This document shows positions 9,257-16,871 of a DNA stretch of 25,610 nt, piece after piece. The notes under the pieces were generated by a model. The model saw nothing but the letters and a program-made list of their open reading frames with translations. It had not been told where the DNA came from and made no database searches. Positions within the stretch are counted from its first letter, which is position 1; each line of letters begins with the position of its first letter. The DNA comes from CAZDAM01 sp964503595 (GTDB lineage: Bacteria; Muiribacteriota; UBA6191), in assembly GCA_964503595.1 (NCBI GenBank), contig CAZDAM010000049.1:1-25610 (forward strand), written 5' to 3'. A program made the translations under genes and the position numbers.

Positions 9257-9666
9257 AACAAAGGGGTCTGAGTCTGGTGGAAGTGGTGGCAGCAGTTGCT
9301 ATTTTAGGCATTCTGGCCATTCCCCTGACGAATCTGGTCTTTACCACCGATCGGGCAGGTCGCCGTAACCAAATGCAGCTTAAGGCCCGTCTTTATGCCC
9401 AGAATCTTCTGGAAACCCTGAGGCATGATGCGGCAGTACACCGGTTTTCGGGCATCCGGGAAGATGTCAAAGCCCCTGCCGGTTGTACGTATGAATTGAG
9501 AAACCAGCCTTCAGCTGGCTTGCATGAAGAATTTGTCTGGAATCTTCTGAAGGTTTCCTGCAAGGAAAACAAGCAGAGTGTTGCACTCAGTTTTTCACTG
9601 TTAACCTATCTGAAAAAGCCTCCCCGGAAGCAGTCCAAAGGAGCCTGGTGGGAGCGCAGATGGTGA
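9253..9666 (+). CDS. Pseudopilin / minor pilin, GspI (PilV)-like
   Basis: The 137-residue protein has a type III (prepilin) leader: short basic MKQRG, cleavage after the Gly, then LSLVEVVAAVAILGILAIP with Glu at position +5 of the mature protein. A globular domain with two cysteines (CTYEL and VSCKE) follows. Size and its place as first of three pilin-like genes fit GspI or PilV, which assemble at the tip of a type II secretion pseudopilus or type IV pilus. It overlaps the peptidase gene by ATGA at 9253-9256. No secretion ATPase, secretin or prepilin peptidase is in the window, so the machine it serves lies elsewhere. The C-terminus is unusually basic and aromatic (GAWWERRW). Confidence 0.78.
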   Translation: MKQRGLSLVEVVAAVAILGILAIPLTNLVFTTDRAGRRNQMQLKARLYAQNLLETLRHDAAVHRFSGIREDVKAPAGCTYELRNQPSAGLHEEFVWNLLKVSCKENKQSVALSFSLLTYLKKPPRKQSKGAWWERRW

Positions 9667-10100
9667 AACGGGGCTTTACCATGGTGGAGCTTTGTGTCGC
9701 CATGGGAATTTTTGCTGTTCTGGGAAGTCTGGTTTATTTTCTGGGCTTTGGCATGACCCGACGGGCTGCGGATTCTGCTCGAAAAGCGGCGACGACTTCT
9801 GAGATTTTAGGTTTTACTCAGAGAATTCATACGGAAGCACGCAAGGCGGAACAATTCGACTGGCCCCCTCTGAATCTCCCTTCTGAATCCATGAAATTCT
9901 TTGTGGCTCAGGAAGAAATCGGGTATGAATTTCAGAATGGCGCTCTGATTCGCAGGACTTTTACCCAGGAAAGAGAAATTCTGAAGGGTCTGAAACAGAT
10001 TCGCTTTGAACGGCCTCAGACCCGGCTTTTGAGAATTCTGTTTGAATTTGAAGATGAGGAACCTTTGATTACAGCCGTTTTTCTGGAGTCTTTGCGATGA
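9660..10100 (+). CDS. Pseudopilin / minor pilin, GspJ (PilW)-like
   Basis: The start is the ATG at 9660, placed five bases after GGGAG (9650-9654) and overlapping the previous stop. A GTG at 9648 in the same frame would add only four residues and lacks this spacing. The 146-residue product begins MVKRG, a prepilin leader, followed by FTMVELCVAMGIFAVLGSLVYF with Glu+5. The C-terminal part is beta-rich (ETRI-like strands ending TAVFLESLR) as in GspJ. As second of the trio it sits where gspJ lies in gsp operons, and GspJ is part of the tip complex with GspI and GspK. The prepilin call is clear; the J/W subtype rests mainly on gene order. Confidence 0.75.
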   Translation: MVKRGFTMVELCVAMGIFAVLGSLVYFLGFGMTRRAADSARKAATTSEILGFTQRIHTEARKAEQFDWPPLNLPSESMKFFVAQEEIGYEFQNGALIRRTFTQEREILKGLKQIRFERPQTRLLRILFEFEDEEPLITAVFLESLR

Positions 10101-10531
10101 AGAAAAGCACCAGAAAAGGATCTGCCTGGCTGATTGTTTTAGGCACGATTGTGATCGCCCTTTTTGCGGCCCTGCACAGCTTTCGCCTGAATATGGCTGC
10201 CCGTCAGGAGGCCAAGCGGCAGGGAGACCGGCTCAAAGCTGCTATTCATGCTCAAAGCTGTGCGGAATATGTCTTTGGCCTATATGATTTGGCTCAGGGA
10301 GAAAAGGTTCCTGAAACCGGTCGGCTGGAAACCCCGGACCAGGGAGAGTGCAGCTTCAAACCAGGCCTGGACGAAGAGACCGGAAAGCCCTTGATTGTCA
10401 TTGTTGGCAGGCATCAGGGCCAGGAGGCTCTTTTACATCTTTCTATTCTGATTGATCAGGAAGAATGGGATGATGAAGGCCGTGTCATCCGCACCTACCG
10501 CCGTGAAACGACAGTTCCTCAGCGGAAGTAG
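10097..10531 (+). CDS. Short GspK/PilX-like minor pilin candidate
   Basis: The 144-residue protein begins with a basic stretch MKKSTRKG and a hydrophobic segment SAWLIVLGTIVIALFAAL. If cleaved after the Gly, position +5 is Ile rather than Glu. Lack of Glu+5 is the hallmark of GspK among pseudopilins. The following helix and the SCAEYVFGLYDLA segment resemble PilX/GspK-like tips, but it is far shorter than a typical GspK (about 300 residues), so it lacks the large alpha domain. It overlaps the preceding gene by ATGA (10097-10100). Its 3' end overlaps the convergent exported-protein gene by 13 bases. A specialised minor pilin is the most likely reading. Confidence 0.62.
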   Translation: MKKSTRKGSAWLIVLGTIVIALFAALHSFRLNMAARQEAKRQGDRLKAAIHAQSCAEYVFGLYDLAQGEKVPETGRLETPDQGECSFKPGLDEETGKPLIVIVGRHQGQEALLHLSILIDQEEWDDEGRVIRTYRRETTVPQRK

Positions 10532-11328
10532 GGATCGTAAAATGCATCAATCCTGCGTCCGGCAATCCAGCGTTTCATCTTGGTGAAATCCGTACTGACA
10601 AAATACTGATCCGAAAACATGGGTTTGCCATCCATTCCACGCCCCAGATAGGTAAACCAGTGAGGCTTGTTGGCCAGGTTACTGGAACGGGGGTCAGTTC
10701 CCGGCTTCTTATTAGCATAAATCACCATGCCAGGCTTGAGAATGCCTTTTTCAATTGCATCCGGAATGGTTGCCAAGGATTTGAAGCGGTAGGAAAGATC
10801 GGCTTTCCACTCCCAATGGGTTTTTCCATTGGCGCCATTGCGCCGGGATGTGGCCACGGCAGTCCAGTAACATTCATGCTTTTTCTTGCCCCAGACTTTA
10901 TGGGCTTCCTTCACGGCACTTAAGAGACTCTTGTATTCCACTTTCTTAAGAATCCGCACTCTTTCTTCAAGAGCTGCAATTCCAAGCGTGTACTGATCTC
11001 CCTCTTCCTGGCCGCTCGGACTGCGGTTCCAGGTTTTTTTCAGACTTGCCAAAAGACTTGAGACTTCCTGCATTTCAGCTTCGTTTGGCTCCCTCGCCTC
11101 CATGGACTGAACCAGGATTCTCAAAAGAAAATAGTCCAGTTTTCCACGGGCCAGAAGGTGGGAGGAACGCAGATTGCGGATCCGGACCAGGGCTTCGTCA
11201 AATCGGCCCTTTGAAGCCAGATCCATGGACTCCCAGATTCTGGCATCCAGGCTGTTGGGTCCAACATAGGATGCATAAAGGGATTGAGGAATACAGGATA
11301 AAACCAGAATCAACAATAATGCTTTCAT
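10519..11328 (-). CDS. Exported protein of unknown function, possible NlpC/P60- or CHAP-like fold
   Basis: I do not recognise this family by name. The 269-residue product has a clear signal peptide (MKALLLILVLSCIPQSLYA) and a helical N-terminal half. The C-terminal half is mixed: Cys153 in HECYWTAVA, His223 in KPHWFTYLGR and Asp240 in MFSDQY, separated by a GMVIYANK strand. The order Cys-at-helix-start, then His in a strand of the HWxxYLG type, then a polar residue resembles NlpC/P60 or CHAP cysteine peptidases that cut peptidoglycan, but this is inference from motif spacing. The start at 11328 keeps the signal peptide; the frame runs 12 codons further upstream but through the promoter. It stands alone on the minus strand and lacks a Shine-Dalgarno sequence. 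Confidence 0.8.
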   Translation of the reverse strand: MKALLLILVLSCIPQSLYASYVGPNSLDARIWESMDLASKGRFDEALVRIRNLRSSHLLARGKLDYFLLRILVQSMEAREPNEAEMQEVSSLLASLKKTWNRSPSGQEEGDQYTLGIAALEERVRILKKVEYKSLLSAVKEAHKVWGKKKHECYWTAVATSRRNGANGKTHWEWKADLSYRFKSLATIPDAIEKGILKPGMVIYANKKPGTDPRSSNLANKPHWFTYLGRGMDGKPMFSDQYFVSTDFTKMKRWIAGRRIDAFYDPYFR

Positions 11329-11336
11329 GTGATGGC

Positions 11337-11364
11337 ATTGTATGGAGCAAAAAAAAAATGTCAA
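11337..11364 (-). promoter_or_regulatory. Near-consensus sigma-70 promoter with a T10 spacer, in front of the 11328 gene
   Basis: Read on the minus strand, TTGACA (11364-11359) is followed by a 16-base spacer and TACAAT (11342-11337). The spacer contains ten consecutive T. Eight bases separate the -10 from the ATG at 11328, so transcription should start at about 11330-11328, giving a leaderless or two-base leader. The spacer is one base under the 17-base optimum, so slippage in the T10 tract would change promoter strength. The -35 overlaps the stop codon of the MFS remnant. Confidence 0.65.
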
Positions 11365-11567
11365 TTGTGTCTTAACCAGAAAAGTCCAAAGACAGGCTGC
11401 AGCCCTCCAAAGACAAGGGCTGCCGTGAAGCAGGCTGGCTCAGAACCCTGACGATCCACAATGGAGCACAAAATCGGACCAATCCCACTGAAAATCAGTC
11501 TTAAAACCAGACTCTGCAGGGAAAAAATCGTCGCCGGGCTGAATGAACAGGTGCCACTGGAAAAATC
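11361..11567 (-). pseudogene. C-terminal remnant of an MFS transporter
   Basis: On the minus strand one frame is open for about 69 codons, from a TGA at 11570-11568 to a TGA at 11363-11361. It reads like the last two helices of a major facilitator transporter: ATIFSLQSLVLRLIFSGIGP, then a loop IVDRQGSEPA, then FTAALVFGGLQPVFGLFWLR. The SLxSLxxRLxF-GP-DRxG pattern is typical of the MFS C-terminal region. No start codon or remainder of the transporter is present; upstream the sequence continues only in another frame for some 15 codons (MKRFPFQTRLGLALR) before 11610. The gene therefore appears to be a decayed fragment left by a deletion. The family call comes from pattern memory and is moderately sure. 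Confidence 0.5.
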
Positions 11568-11634
11568 TCAGGGCAAGGCCCAATCTGGTTTGAAACGGGA
11601 ATCTCTTCATGTTTTTTGGTGGTTTTTCCGGCAA

Positions 11635-11640
11635 TATACT
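11635..11640 (+). promoter_or_regulatory. Possible -10 element for the 11669 operon
   Basis: TATACT at 11635-11640 lies 28 bases before the ATG at 11669, and an overlapping TACAAT begins at its last base. No good -35 is found at the usual spacing. Downstream, AGGA (11658-11661) lies seven bases before the ATG and can serve as ribosome binding site, so this operon seems to have a normal leader. Confidence 0.35.
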
Positions 11641-11668
11641 ACAATAGGCAACTTGACAGGATTTTCAA

Positions 11669-13165
11669 ATGCCGGAAGTATCCTTGCCCCCTACGGAGTG
11701 GCTGACATCAACTGCTGCGCTGAATCAGGCCTGGAATTTTGGGGAGCATTCCAAGACCCATGCCCTGGTTTTCAGTCTGGCCCTGATTTTTCTGACTGTT
11801 CTTTTGGCTTCAGCCTGGACTCTACGCAGAAAATCTCCTTTCTGGTCGGCTTCGGCCTCCTTCGCTCTGGGTTCCGTTCCGGTCATTCTAGGAGCATTTC
11901 TCTGGCTTAAAAGCCCTGATCTGAATCCCCTTTTGAGCTCCATTGCTCAAGAGGCGGAATATCGCTATTCCCGGACTCCTGTGATGGAAAACTACACGGA
12001 TGAACTGGACGCCGATTTTGCCTACGGGCTGAAAAAACTGGTTGAGGAAGCGTCCATCAAATCCTCGGATGAAAATTTTGGTTCCTGGTTTGAAGAAGCT
12101 CAGAAAAAAATTGGCCTGCGAAGTATTCTGACTGACGGTTCACGACGTTATAACCTCAGTGGGATTGAGATCGAACCCCGCAGTATGGCGTTTTTACCGT
12201 TAATCCATGCGGCAATCCGTCTGAAAACGGGAACCACCCAGGAGTCGGCTAAAACATTGGCGACAACGATTCGTATGGCCCGGGACAATCTGGCCAAAGG
12301 CTTTGACAGCCTGGATTTTCTGGAGCTTTTCCTCAATAGCCCCAATCAGCTTTTTGATGCCAAGGGACTGATGTTCCTGAGTGAAATACCCACTTTGAAA
12401 GCTTTCTGGACCTGGTGGGAAGAACCTGGCGGAGCTTTCTGGTACATACTTGGTCTGGTTGATCCCGGATTTCTGAATGAGTCCTTTCTCCAGAAGGTCA
12501 AGAACCGGGAGACTGTCGTTGAAGGTACGAGGGTCATGACGGCGGATGCGCTGCCAAAAAGCCTTCAGGACATCCGGGAAATTTATGCCTTGCCGGTTGT
12601 ATACCAAAATGAACTTTACGCCCTGAGTCTGATACCTGTCACTTCCCTATCTCTTCGCGTGGTCTTCCTAACACCCATGAAACAATGGCTTAAGCAGTCC
12701 CGGAAGGAAGAATTCCTTCTCTATATCCTGATGCTTTTTTCGCCGTTTCTGGGTTTTGCAACGGGAGCTTTGATCGTTTATTCCTTCACAGGACCTTTGC
12801 GCTCTGTGCTGGACCCAGACCGGATTTCCTTCGGAAAGACCGGTCGGGACCAGGGTGCCGAGCTTCAGAAGCTCTTTCTGAAATTTCTGGAAGAAGAGGA
12901 AAGGAACCGCACCTGCCTGAATCTGGTGTATCCAGAAGAGTTCCTGGATTCCAGGTTCGGTTATCTACCCAGAAGCCATGCCGATGCCCTCTCTGAAATG
13001 CAGCGTCAGGGTGCGCGGATCGTGATTGAGGATGAACGGGGATGGGTTTTGGGATGGCCTTCTTCTGTCCCTCTTCCGGAAAATGATTTGCTGGATCTGG
13101 GACCCCCCGTTTATGTCGCTGAAAACCTGCCCCCGCTTTTTCCCTCTTTCGGAGCTCTGAAGTGA
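11669..13165 (+). CDS. Membrane protein of unknown function with a periplasmic sensor-like domain
   Basis: I do not recognise this family. The 498-residue protein has hydrophobic segments at about 32-50 and 58-80, a long extracytoplasmic region (about 81-350), a third membrane segment at about 352-375 (ILMLFSPFLGFATGALIVYSF) and a cytoplasmic tail of about 120 residues. This TM-domain-TM-tail layout is that of membrane sensors with Cache-like domains, but no HAMP, kinase, GGDEF or methyl-accepting signature is visible in the tail. The tail begins with a charged, possibly coiled helix (ELQKLFLKFLEEEERNR). It is the first gene of a three-gene + strand operon and overlaps the next gene by GTGA at 13162-13165, so the two products are probably made in coupled amounts. 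Confidence 0.8.
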   Translation: MPEVSLPPTEWLTSTAALNQAWNFGEHSKTHALVFSLALIFLTVLLASAWTLRRKSPFWSASASFALGSVPVILGAFLWLKSPDLNPLLSSIAQEAEYRYSRTPVMENYTDELDADFAYGLKKLVEEASIKSSDENFGSWFEEAQKKIGLRSILTDGSRRYNLSGIEIEPRSMAFLPLIHAAIRLKTGTTQESAKTLATTIRMARDNLAKGFDSLDFLELFLNSPNQLFDAKGLMFLSEIPTLKAFWTWWEEPGGAFWYILGLVDPGFLNESFLQKVKNRETVVEGTRVMTADALPKSLQDIREIYALPVVYQNELYALSLIPVTSLSLRVVFLTPMKQWLKQSRKEEFLLYILMLFSPFLGFATGALIVYSFTGPLRSVLDPDRISFGKTGRDQGAELQKLFLKFLEEEERNRTCLNLVYPEEFLDSRFGYLPRSHADALSEMQRQGARIVIEDERGWVLGWPSSVPLPENDLLDLGPPVYVAENLPPLFPSFGALK

Positions 13166-15618
13166 GCTACTGGCGCCTTCAATCACTGTTCTTTGCCTTC
13201 CTGCTGGCCCTTTGGCTTTTGTTGGCTCTAACGGTTCACACTGGCTTGAGCCTGCATCATAAGTCAGATGCTCTGCGTCAGTTTCGGGAGGTTATCGCCC
13301 GAAAAAACCAGTTGGTTCAGATGCTGCCGGAAAAGAATGCCTTTCCTAACCATCCTGTGCGCACCTCCGTACTCAAGGCTCTGATTCAGCCATGGACAGA
13401 AGAGCTGCTTCTCTCTCTTCAGGATTCCAGGGAGGCTGTAACCAAAAGCCTCAAGGCTCAGCCTCTGAGCACCGGGATCAGTGTTTTTGCGGCCAAATCC
13501 GGACGTCTTCTGCTCATACACGGAGATTCTCTGGATACAGTTTTTGGTTCCGCATGGGCCCGTTCCTTCTTTCTTGGTCTTCATATGGGGGGCAATCTGA
13601 TTGAGGATCGGCTTTCCGAACTGTTTTCCTATGCCGGTTCCCGCGAGGACTTTTTGAAGACAGCCGGTGAATTTCGCAATCTTTACCGCAGTGGGCGTTA
13701 TTTTCTGCGCTCTTTTGCCCAGACAGACGACTGGCAGGTTCTACTGCTGGCAGATTTGGAGGCGACCAGCCCTCTGGTTTTGGAAGACGCTGTTCTGAAC
13801 ATGTTTGTCGATTCCGATTCCCGGCTGATGATCCATCCCAAGGGAGATGTTTTTCAGTGGGGAGAAATACCCCAATGGCTTTCCAGAAGCGGCAAAGGCT
13901 TAAGCTGGATTGAAGTGCCACCCTCCTTTCTTGATTGGATGAGTCAGTTCTGGGTTTTTCATCTGACTGCTTTGTTTCTGGCCTGGCTTCTTTACAGAAT
14001 GGGAGGCTATCTTCTTCTTTCTACCCGCATGGAATTCAGGCTTTTAGCCTGCGGCTCCCTGCTGTTTACCATTCTGGGCTGTCTTTTGTGGGTCGTGGCG
14101 CAAAAAGGGCTGCCAAGGGTCGCCTGGTTTCAGCAGGAACAGCTTTCCCAAAAGGTGAGAGACAGGCTGAAAGGACTTCAGGAAATGGTTTTGGAAAACC
14201 TGGCTCGTCCATCTTCTGAGTGGTTGGGTCAACCGGAGTGCCAACTGAAGATCAATTTGAAGGGTTATGAATATACCGGCAGATGTGAAGGACTTTCCCG
14301 GGAGATCCTGGCGTCAGGGGCTCGCCGGCTCACTCATGCAAGCAAGGTTCTGCCTGTTCTGGAATCCCGGATTTACTCACGTCTGAGCACTTCCGCCAAC
14401 CGTTCGTGGGAAAAAGAGCTTTCCAGTCGTTCCAATTCCTTGCGAACTCGTATCATGGGTCAGCTGGGTGCAGATCTCAAGCCGGATGGAAGCCTCAGGC
14501 AGATTCGCTTGAGCCATGATTTGAAAATGCTTCAGGTCCACCAGACAGAAGCCCTGGAACTGGTTTTGCAGATTTATGACGCTCCACTGATTTTCAGCCG
14601 GATCTTTGAAATCCCCAGAATTCGTGAACGCATCCATCAGACAGGACAGATTCTTCTGCATGAGGATTTGGGCTGTGTGGCGACGGCTTATGAGCTATCG
14701 GATGAATGGTTGAAACCGCTTCTATCAACCAGTGCCTTTCGCAGCAGTCACTTTATCCCGGTCCAGTTGGACCAGTGGGAAGCCCTGGCCACCATTCAGG
14801 ATTTTTTGCCGGCATTCAGTCTGAAGTCTGTGGTTTTGATTTCCCCTTATTCCATTCAATCTGCCCTTGGTTTTTTCCAGGAACTGTTTGCTGTTTGCGC
14901 CACTTTCTTTGTGCTTCTATCCCTGGTCCCCGCTTTTTTCTGCCTTAAAATTCTGCTTTATGAAATGTCGGAACTCAAAAGAATCCTTTTTTCGTTATCC
15001 CGCCGGCAGGAACCCCCTTTGACCGATGGGATTCTGGCAACCCGCTTCTGGCAAAAAATTAAAGCTTCCCGGCACGAGCAGTTCCATCTCCAGTCTTTCA
15101 TTCATCCCGTCCATCACCTTTTGTTTGAAACGGACTGGCTAAGACCCAAAGCTGGATTCTATGAGGGGGAGACTCTGATTCTGGAGGTATTTTTTGAAGA
15201 AGAAGGATTTCGTGCAGAATCTATTTTTGATGCAGCTCTTCGCTATCAGCTGACCTATATTCCCCGACCGGATCGCTTCTGTCTTTTGCTGGCTGACCAG
15301 AAGTCTTCCCGTGATATTGCCCGCATTGTCCAGGCAGGAGTGGAAATCTGGGAGAAGGAAATGGGGGTTCACAGGGTTCTTATTTATCGTGATTCGGTTC
15401 ACCTGGCAATGGAAGCCTGGGGTCTGAAAGGGTATTTCACGGAAAAGCCGGCTTGTCCTGCTTTGAATGCTGGCGGCTTCTTTTTACAGGAGAAGCTCTG
15501 TTTTTCGGTGAAAGGACTTTATGACTTTGCCGTTTCTTCCAGTCCGGAGTGGATGGAAGGCAAATTTTTGAAAAAAGATGGAAAAGAAGGCTTTACAACC
15601 TCCAGGGAATCCCTATGA
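13162..15618 (+). CDS. Large membrane protein with two periplasmic domains and a cytoplasmic C-terminal domain
   Basis: The GTG start at 13162 is supported by GGAG at 13151-13154 and the GTGA overlap. The 818-residue product has membrane segments at about 7-28, 260-280, 293-313 and 575-597. It therefore carries two extracytoplasmic domains (29-258 and 314-570) and a cytoplasmic domain (598-818). The end of the first domain (FVDSDSRLMIHPKG) resembles the second subdomain of Cache sensors. The cytoplasmic part could be a degenerate nucleotide-cyclase-like or related output module: strand-turn VLIYRDSV, then GYFTEKP and an ALNAGGFFLQE helix echo the class III cyclase end. Catalytic residues are not evident and this is speculative. 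I do not recognise the family as a whole. Confidence 0.8.
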   Translation: MSYWRLQSLFFAFLLALWLLLALTVHTGLSLHHKSDALRQFREVIARKNQLVQMLPEKNAFPNHPVRTSVLKALIQPWTEELLLSLQDSREAVTKSLKAQPLSTGISVFAAKSGRLLLIHGDSLDTVFGSAWARSFFLGLHMGGNLIEDRLSELFSYAGSREDFLKTAGEFRNLYRSGRYFLRSFAQTDDWQVLLLADLEATSPLVLEDAVLNMFVDSDSRLMIHPKGDVFQWGEIPQWLSRSGKGLSWIEVPPSFLDWMSQFWVFHLTALFLAWLLYRMGGYLLLSTRMEFRLLACGSLLFTILGCLLWVVAQKGLPRVAWFQQEQLSQKVRDRLKGLQEMVLENLARPSSEWLGQPECQLKINLKGYEYTGRCEGLSREILASGARRLTHASKVLPVLESRIYSRLSTSANRSWEKELSSRSNSLRTRIMGQLGADLKPDGSLRQIRLSHDLKMLQVHQTEALELVLQIYDAPLIFSRIFEIPRIRERIHQTGQILLHEDLGCVATAYELSDEWLKPLLSTSAFRSSHFIPVQLDQWEALATIQDFLPAFSLKSVVLISPYSIQSALGFFQELFAVCATFFVLLSLVPAFFCLKILLYEMSELKRILFSLSRRQEPPLTDGILATRFWQKIKASRHEQFHLQSFIHPVHHLLFETDWLRPKAGFYEGETLILEVFFEEEGFRAESIFDAALRYQLTYIPRPDRFCLLLADQKSSRDIARIVQAGVEIWEKEMGVHRVLIYRDSVHLAMEAWGLKGYFTEKPACPALNAGGFFLQEKLCFSVKGLYDFAVSSSPEWMEGKFLKKDGKEGFTTSRESL

Positions 15619-15655
15619 TCTGGCTGTTGAAAAACACATTATCCGGAGGAAATAT

Positions 15656-16723
15656 ATGAATCTGAAACATGCAATTCTGCCCCTTACACTGGCTTTTGCA
15701 CTTGCAAGCCCTTTGATCGCTCGGGAAAATGCCGGCACTCAGGCTCTTTTTCATTCTCTTTATAGCCGTGAAGCTCCTGTTGCGGCCTCCACGGAAAAAA
15801 TGACCGCCAAGCAGCTTCTTGCCCAGGTAGCCTCCCTGAGTGAAGCCGAAAGGGAAAGTACAGTAGCGGCCTGGCTTCAGGGGAACAAGCCAAGAATTGA
15901 TGTAATGGAAAACCTCACGGAAGCTCTGAGAATTCTGCATACTTCTGTTGAATCTCTGGATCGTATCGTGGCCGTTTACGGCCAGAGCATGAATCATGAA
16001 TTTACTGAGGAAACCCTTCAGAGAGTGCTGAATCTTTATTCCCCGGGTGCCTTTGCAGCCGACAGTTTTGCAGCCAACGGCCCGGCAAATGCAATTGCAG
16101 GCACCATTACCAAGCGGAACATGCCTGTTGAACGCTTTGAGGATCTGATGATTCAGATGTCTTTTCTGGGTATGCACGAGGATGTCAGGGATGGAGAACT
16201 GATTCCTGCCTATGTTGCCGAACAGGGGCGGAAACTTGAATTTCGCCAGCTCAAATTTCTGATTCGTCTGATGTCTTCCAGATCTTTCAAATCTCAGGCA
16301 GCTGGGGAATGTATTCATTTCTGGACCATGCAAAATGCCGGAGAACTGATGAAGGCAGAAGTCCGGGAACAGCTGACAAAGCTTCTTTACAGCTATCCAT
16401 CCGGTGCCAGGGTGATGGCTCTGGACAGCCTGAGTGCTGAACAGAAAACAGCTCTTCTTGAGTCCGAATGGCATCTGAACGATCTGTTTTTTCCAGTAAA
16501 CAGTTCCATCAAAGCAATGCGGGAACTGGCCAATCCCCAGGATTACGACACATTGGCCCAGCTTCTGGTAGAAAGAAATGCTCACCGTCTGGAAAATTCC
16601 CATCAGGCCAAAATCCTCAGAGAGCTGAAAGCCCCGGCTCCGGCTCCGTCCGAGCCTGCCCCCGCAGAGCCGGCTCCAGAGGAGACCGTTCCAGCGGAAC
16701 CCGGTCCTGAAGAAACCCTTTAA
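15656..16723 (+). CDS. Secreted protein with Pro/Ala/Glu-rich tail, unknown function
   Basis: The start is the ATG at 15656, with CGGAGGA (15644-15650) five bases upstream; the frame runs back into the previous gene but without a better site. The 355-residue product has a signal peptide (MNLKHAILPLTLAFALASPLIA) and no further membrane segment. The body is largely helical, with short repeats of Leu- and Glu-rich helices. The last 30 residues are a low-complexity tail of Ala, Pro and Glu (APAPAPSEPAPAEPAPEE and onward) like linkers that extend from the cell surface or through peptidoglycan. No lipobox, cell-wall motif or enzyme motif is visible. It follows the two membrane proteins by 37 bases and ends at a strong terminator, so it is probably the exported partner or ligand of that pair. 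Confidence 0.82.
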   Translation: MNLKHAILPLTLAFALASPLIARENAGTQALFHSLYSREAPVAASTEKMTAKQLLAQVASLSEAERESTVAAWLQGNKPRIDVMENLTEALRILHTSVESLDRIVAVYGQSMNHEFTEETLQRVLNLYSPGAFAADSFAANGPANAIAGTITKRNMPVERFEDLMIQMSFLGMHEDVRDGELIPAYVAEQGRKLEFRQLKFLIRLMSSRSFKSQAAGECIHFWTMQNAGELMKAEVREQLTKLLYSYPSGARVMALDSLSAEQKTALLESEWHLNDLFFPVNSSIKAMRELANPQDYDTLAQLLVERNAHRLENSHQAKILRELKAPAPAPSEPAPAEPAPEETVPAEPGPEETL

Positions 16724-16741
16724 TTTAAGATCAGCAATCTG

Positions 16742-16772
16742 GGCCGATTCTTTTGAATCGGCCTTTTTTTTT
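16742..16772 (+). terminator. Rho-independent terminator
   Basis: A perfect 9-bp stem GGCCGATTC / GAATCGGCC (16742-16750 with 16755-16763) closes a TTTT loop and is followed by nine T (16764-16772). It lies 18 bases after the stop of the secreted-protein gene and ends the 11669-16723 operon. Confidence 0.95.
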
Positions 16773-16871
16773 CATGCCAGGACAGTCGATTCGCTGACCC
16801 TAAAAGCCATTCCAGCGATTTCTGGCCTGTTCAATGCCCTCAAACACAGCGGAAACAAAATTATTGAAATG

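Larger units (their letters stand above)
11329..11668. other. 340-base gap between divergent genes
   Basis: This stretch holds the minus-strand promoter next to the 11328 gene, the MFS remnant, and at the right a short leader for the 11669 gene. A near-duplicate pair TCCAAAGACAGGCTGC (11385-11400) and TCCAAAGACAAGGGCTGC (11406-11423) lies in the remnant. I see no intact gene and no RNA gene. Confidence 0.6.

Noticed and set aside
11349..11358. The T10 tract (minus strand) as a terminator for the MFS remnant
   Set aside because: No GC-rich hairpin precedes it. It sits between consensus -35 and -10 elements instead.
11461..11910. A 149-codon + strand open frame
   Set aside because: It runs across the antisense of the MFS remnant and into the 11669 gene in another frame. 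Its composition does not look like a protein.
15593..16603. A 336-codon minus-strand open frame
   Set aside because: It is the antisense of the secreted-protein gene, which has a signal peptide, a strong ribosome binding site and a terminator on the + strand.
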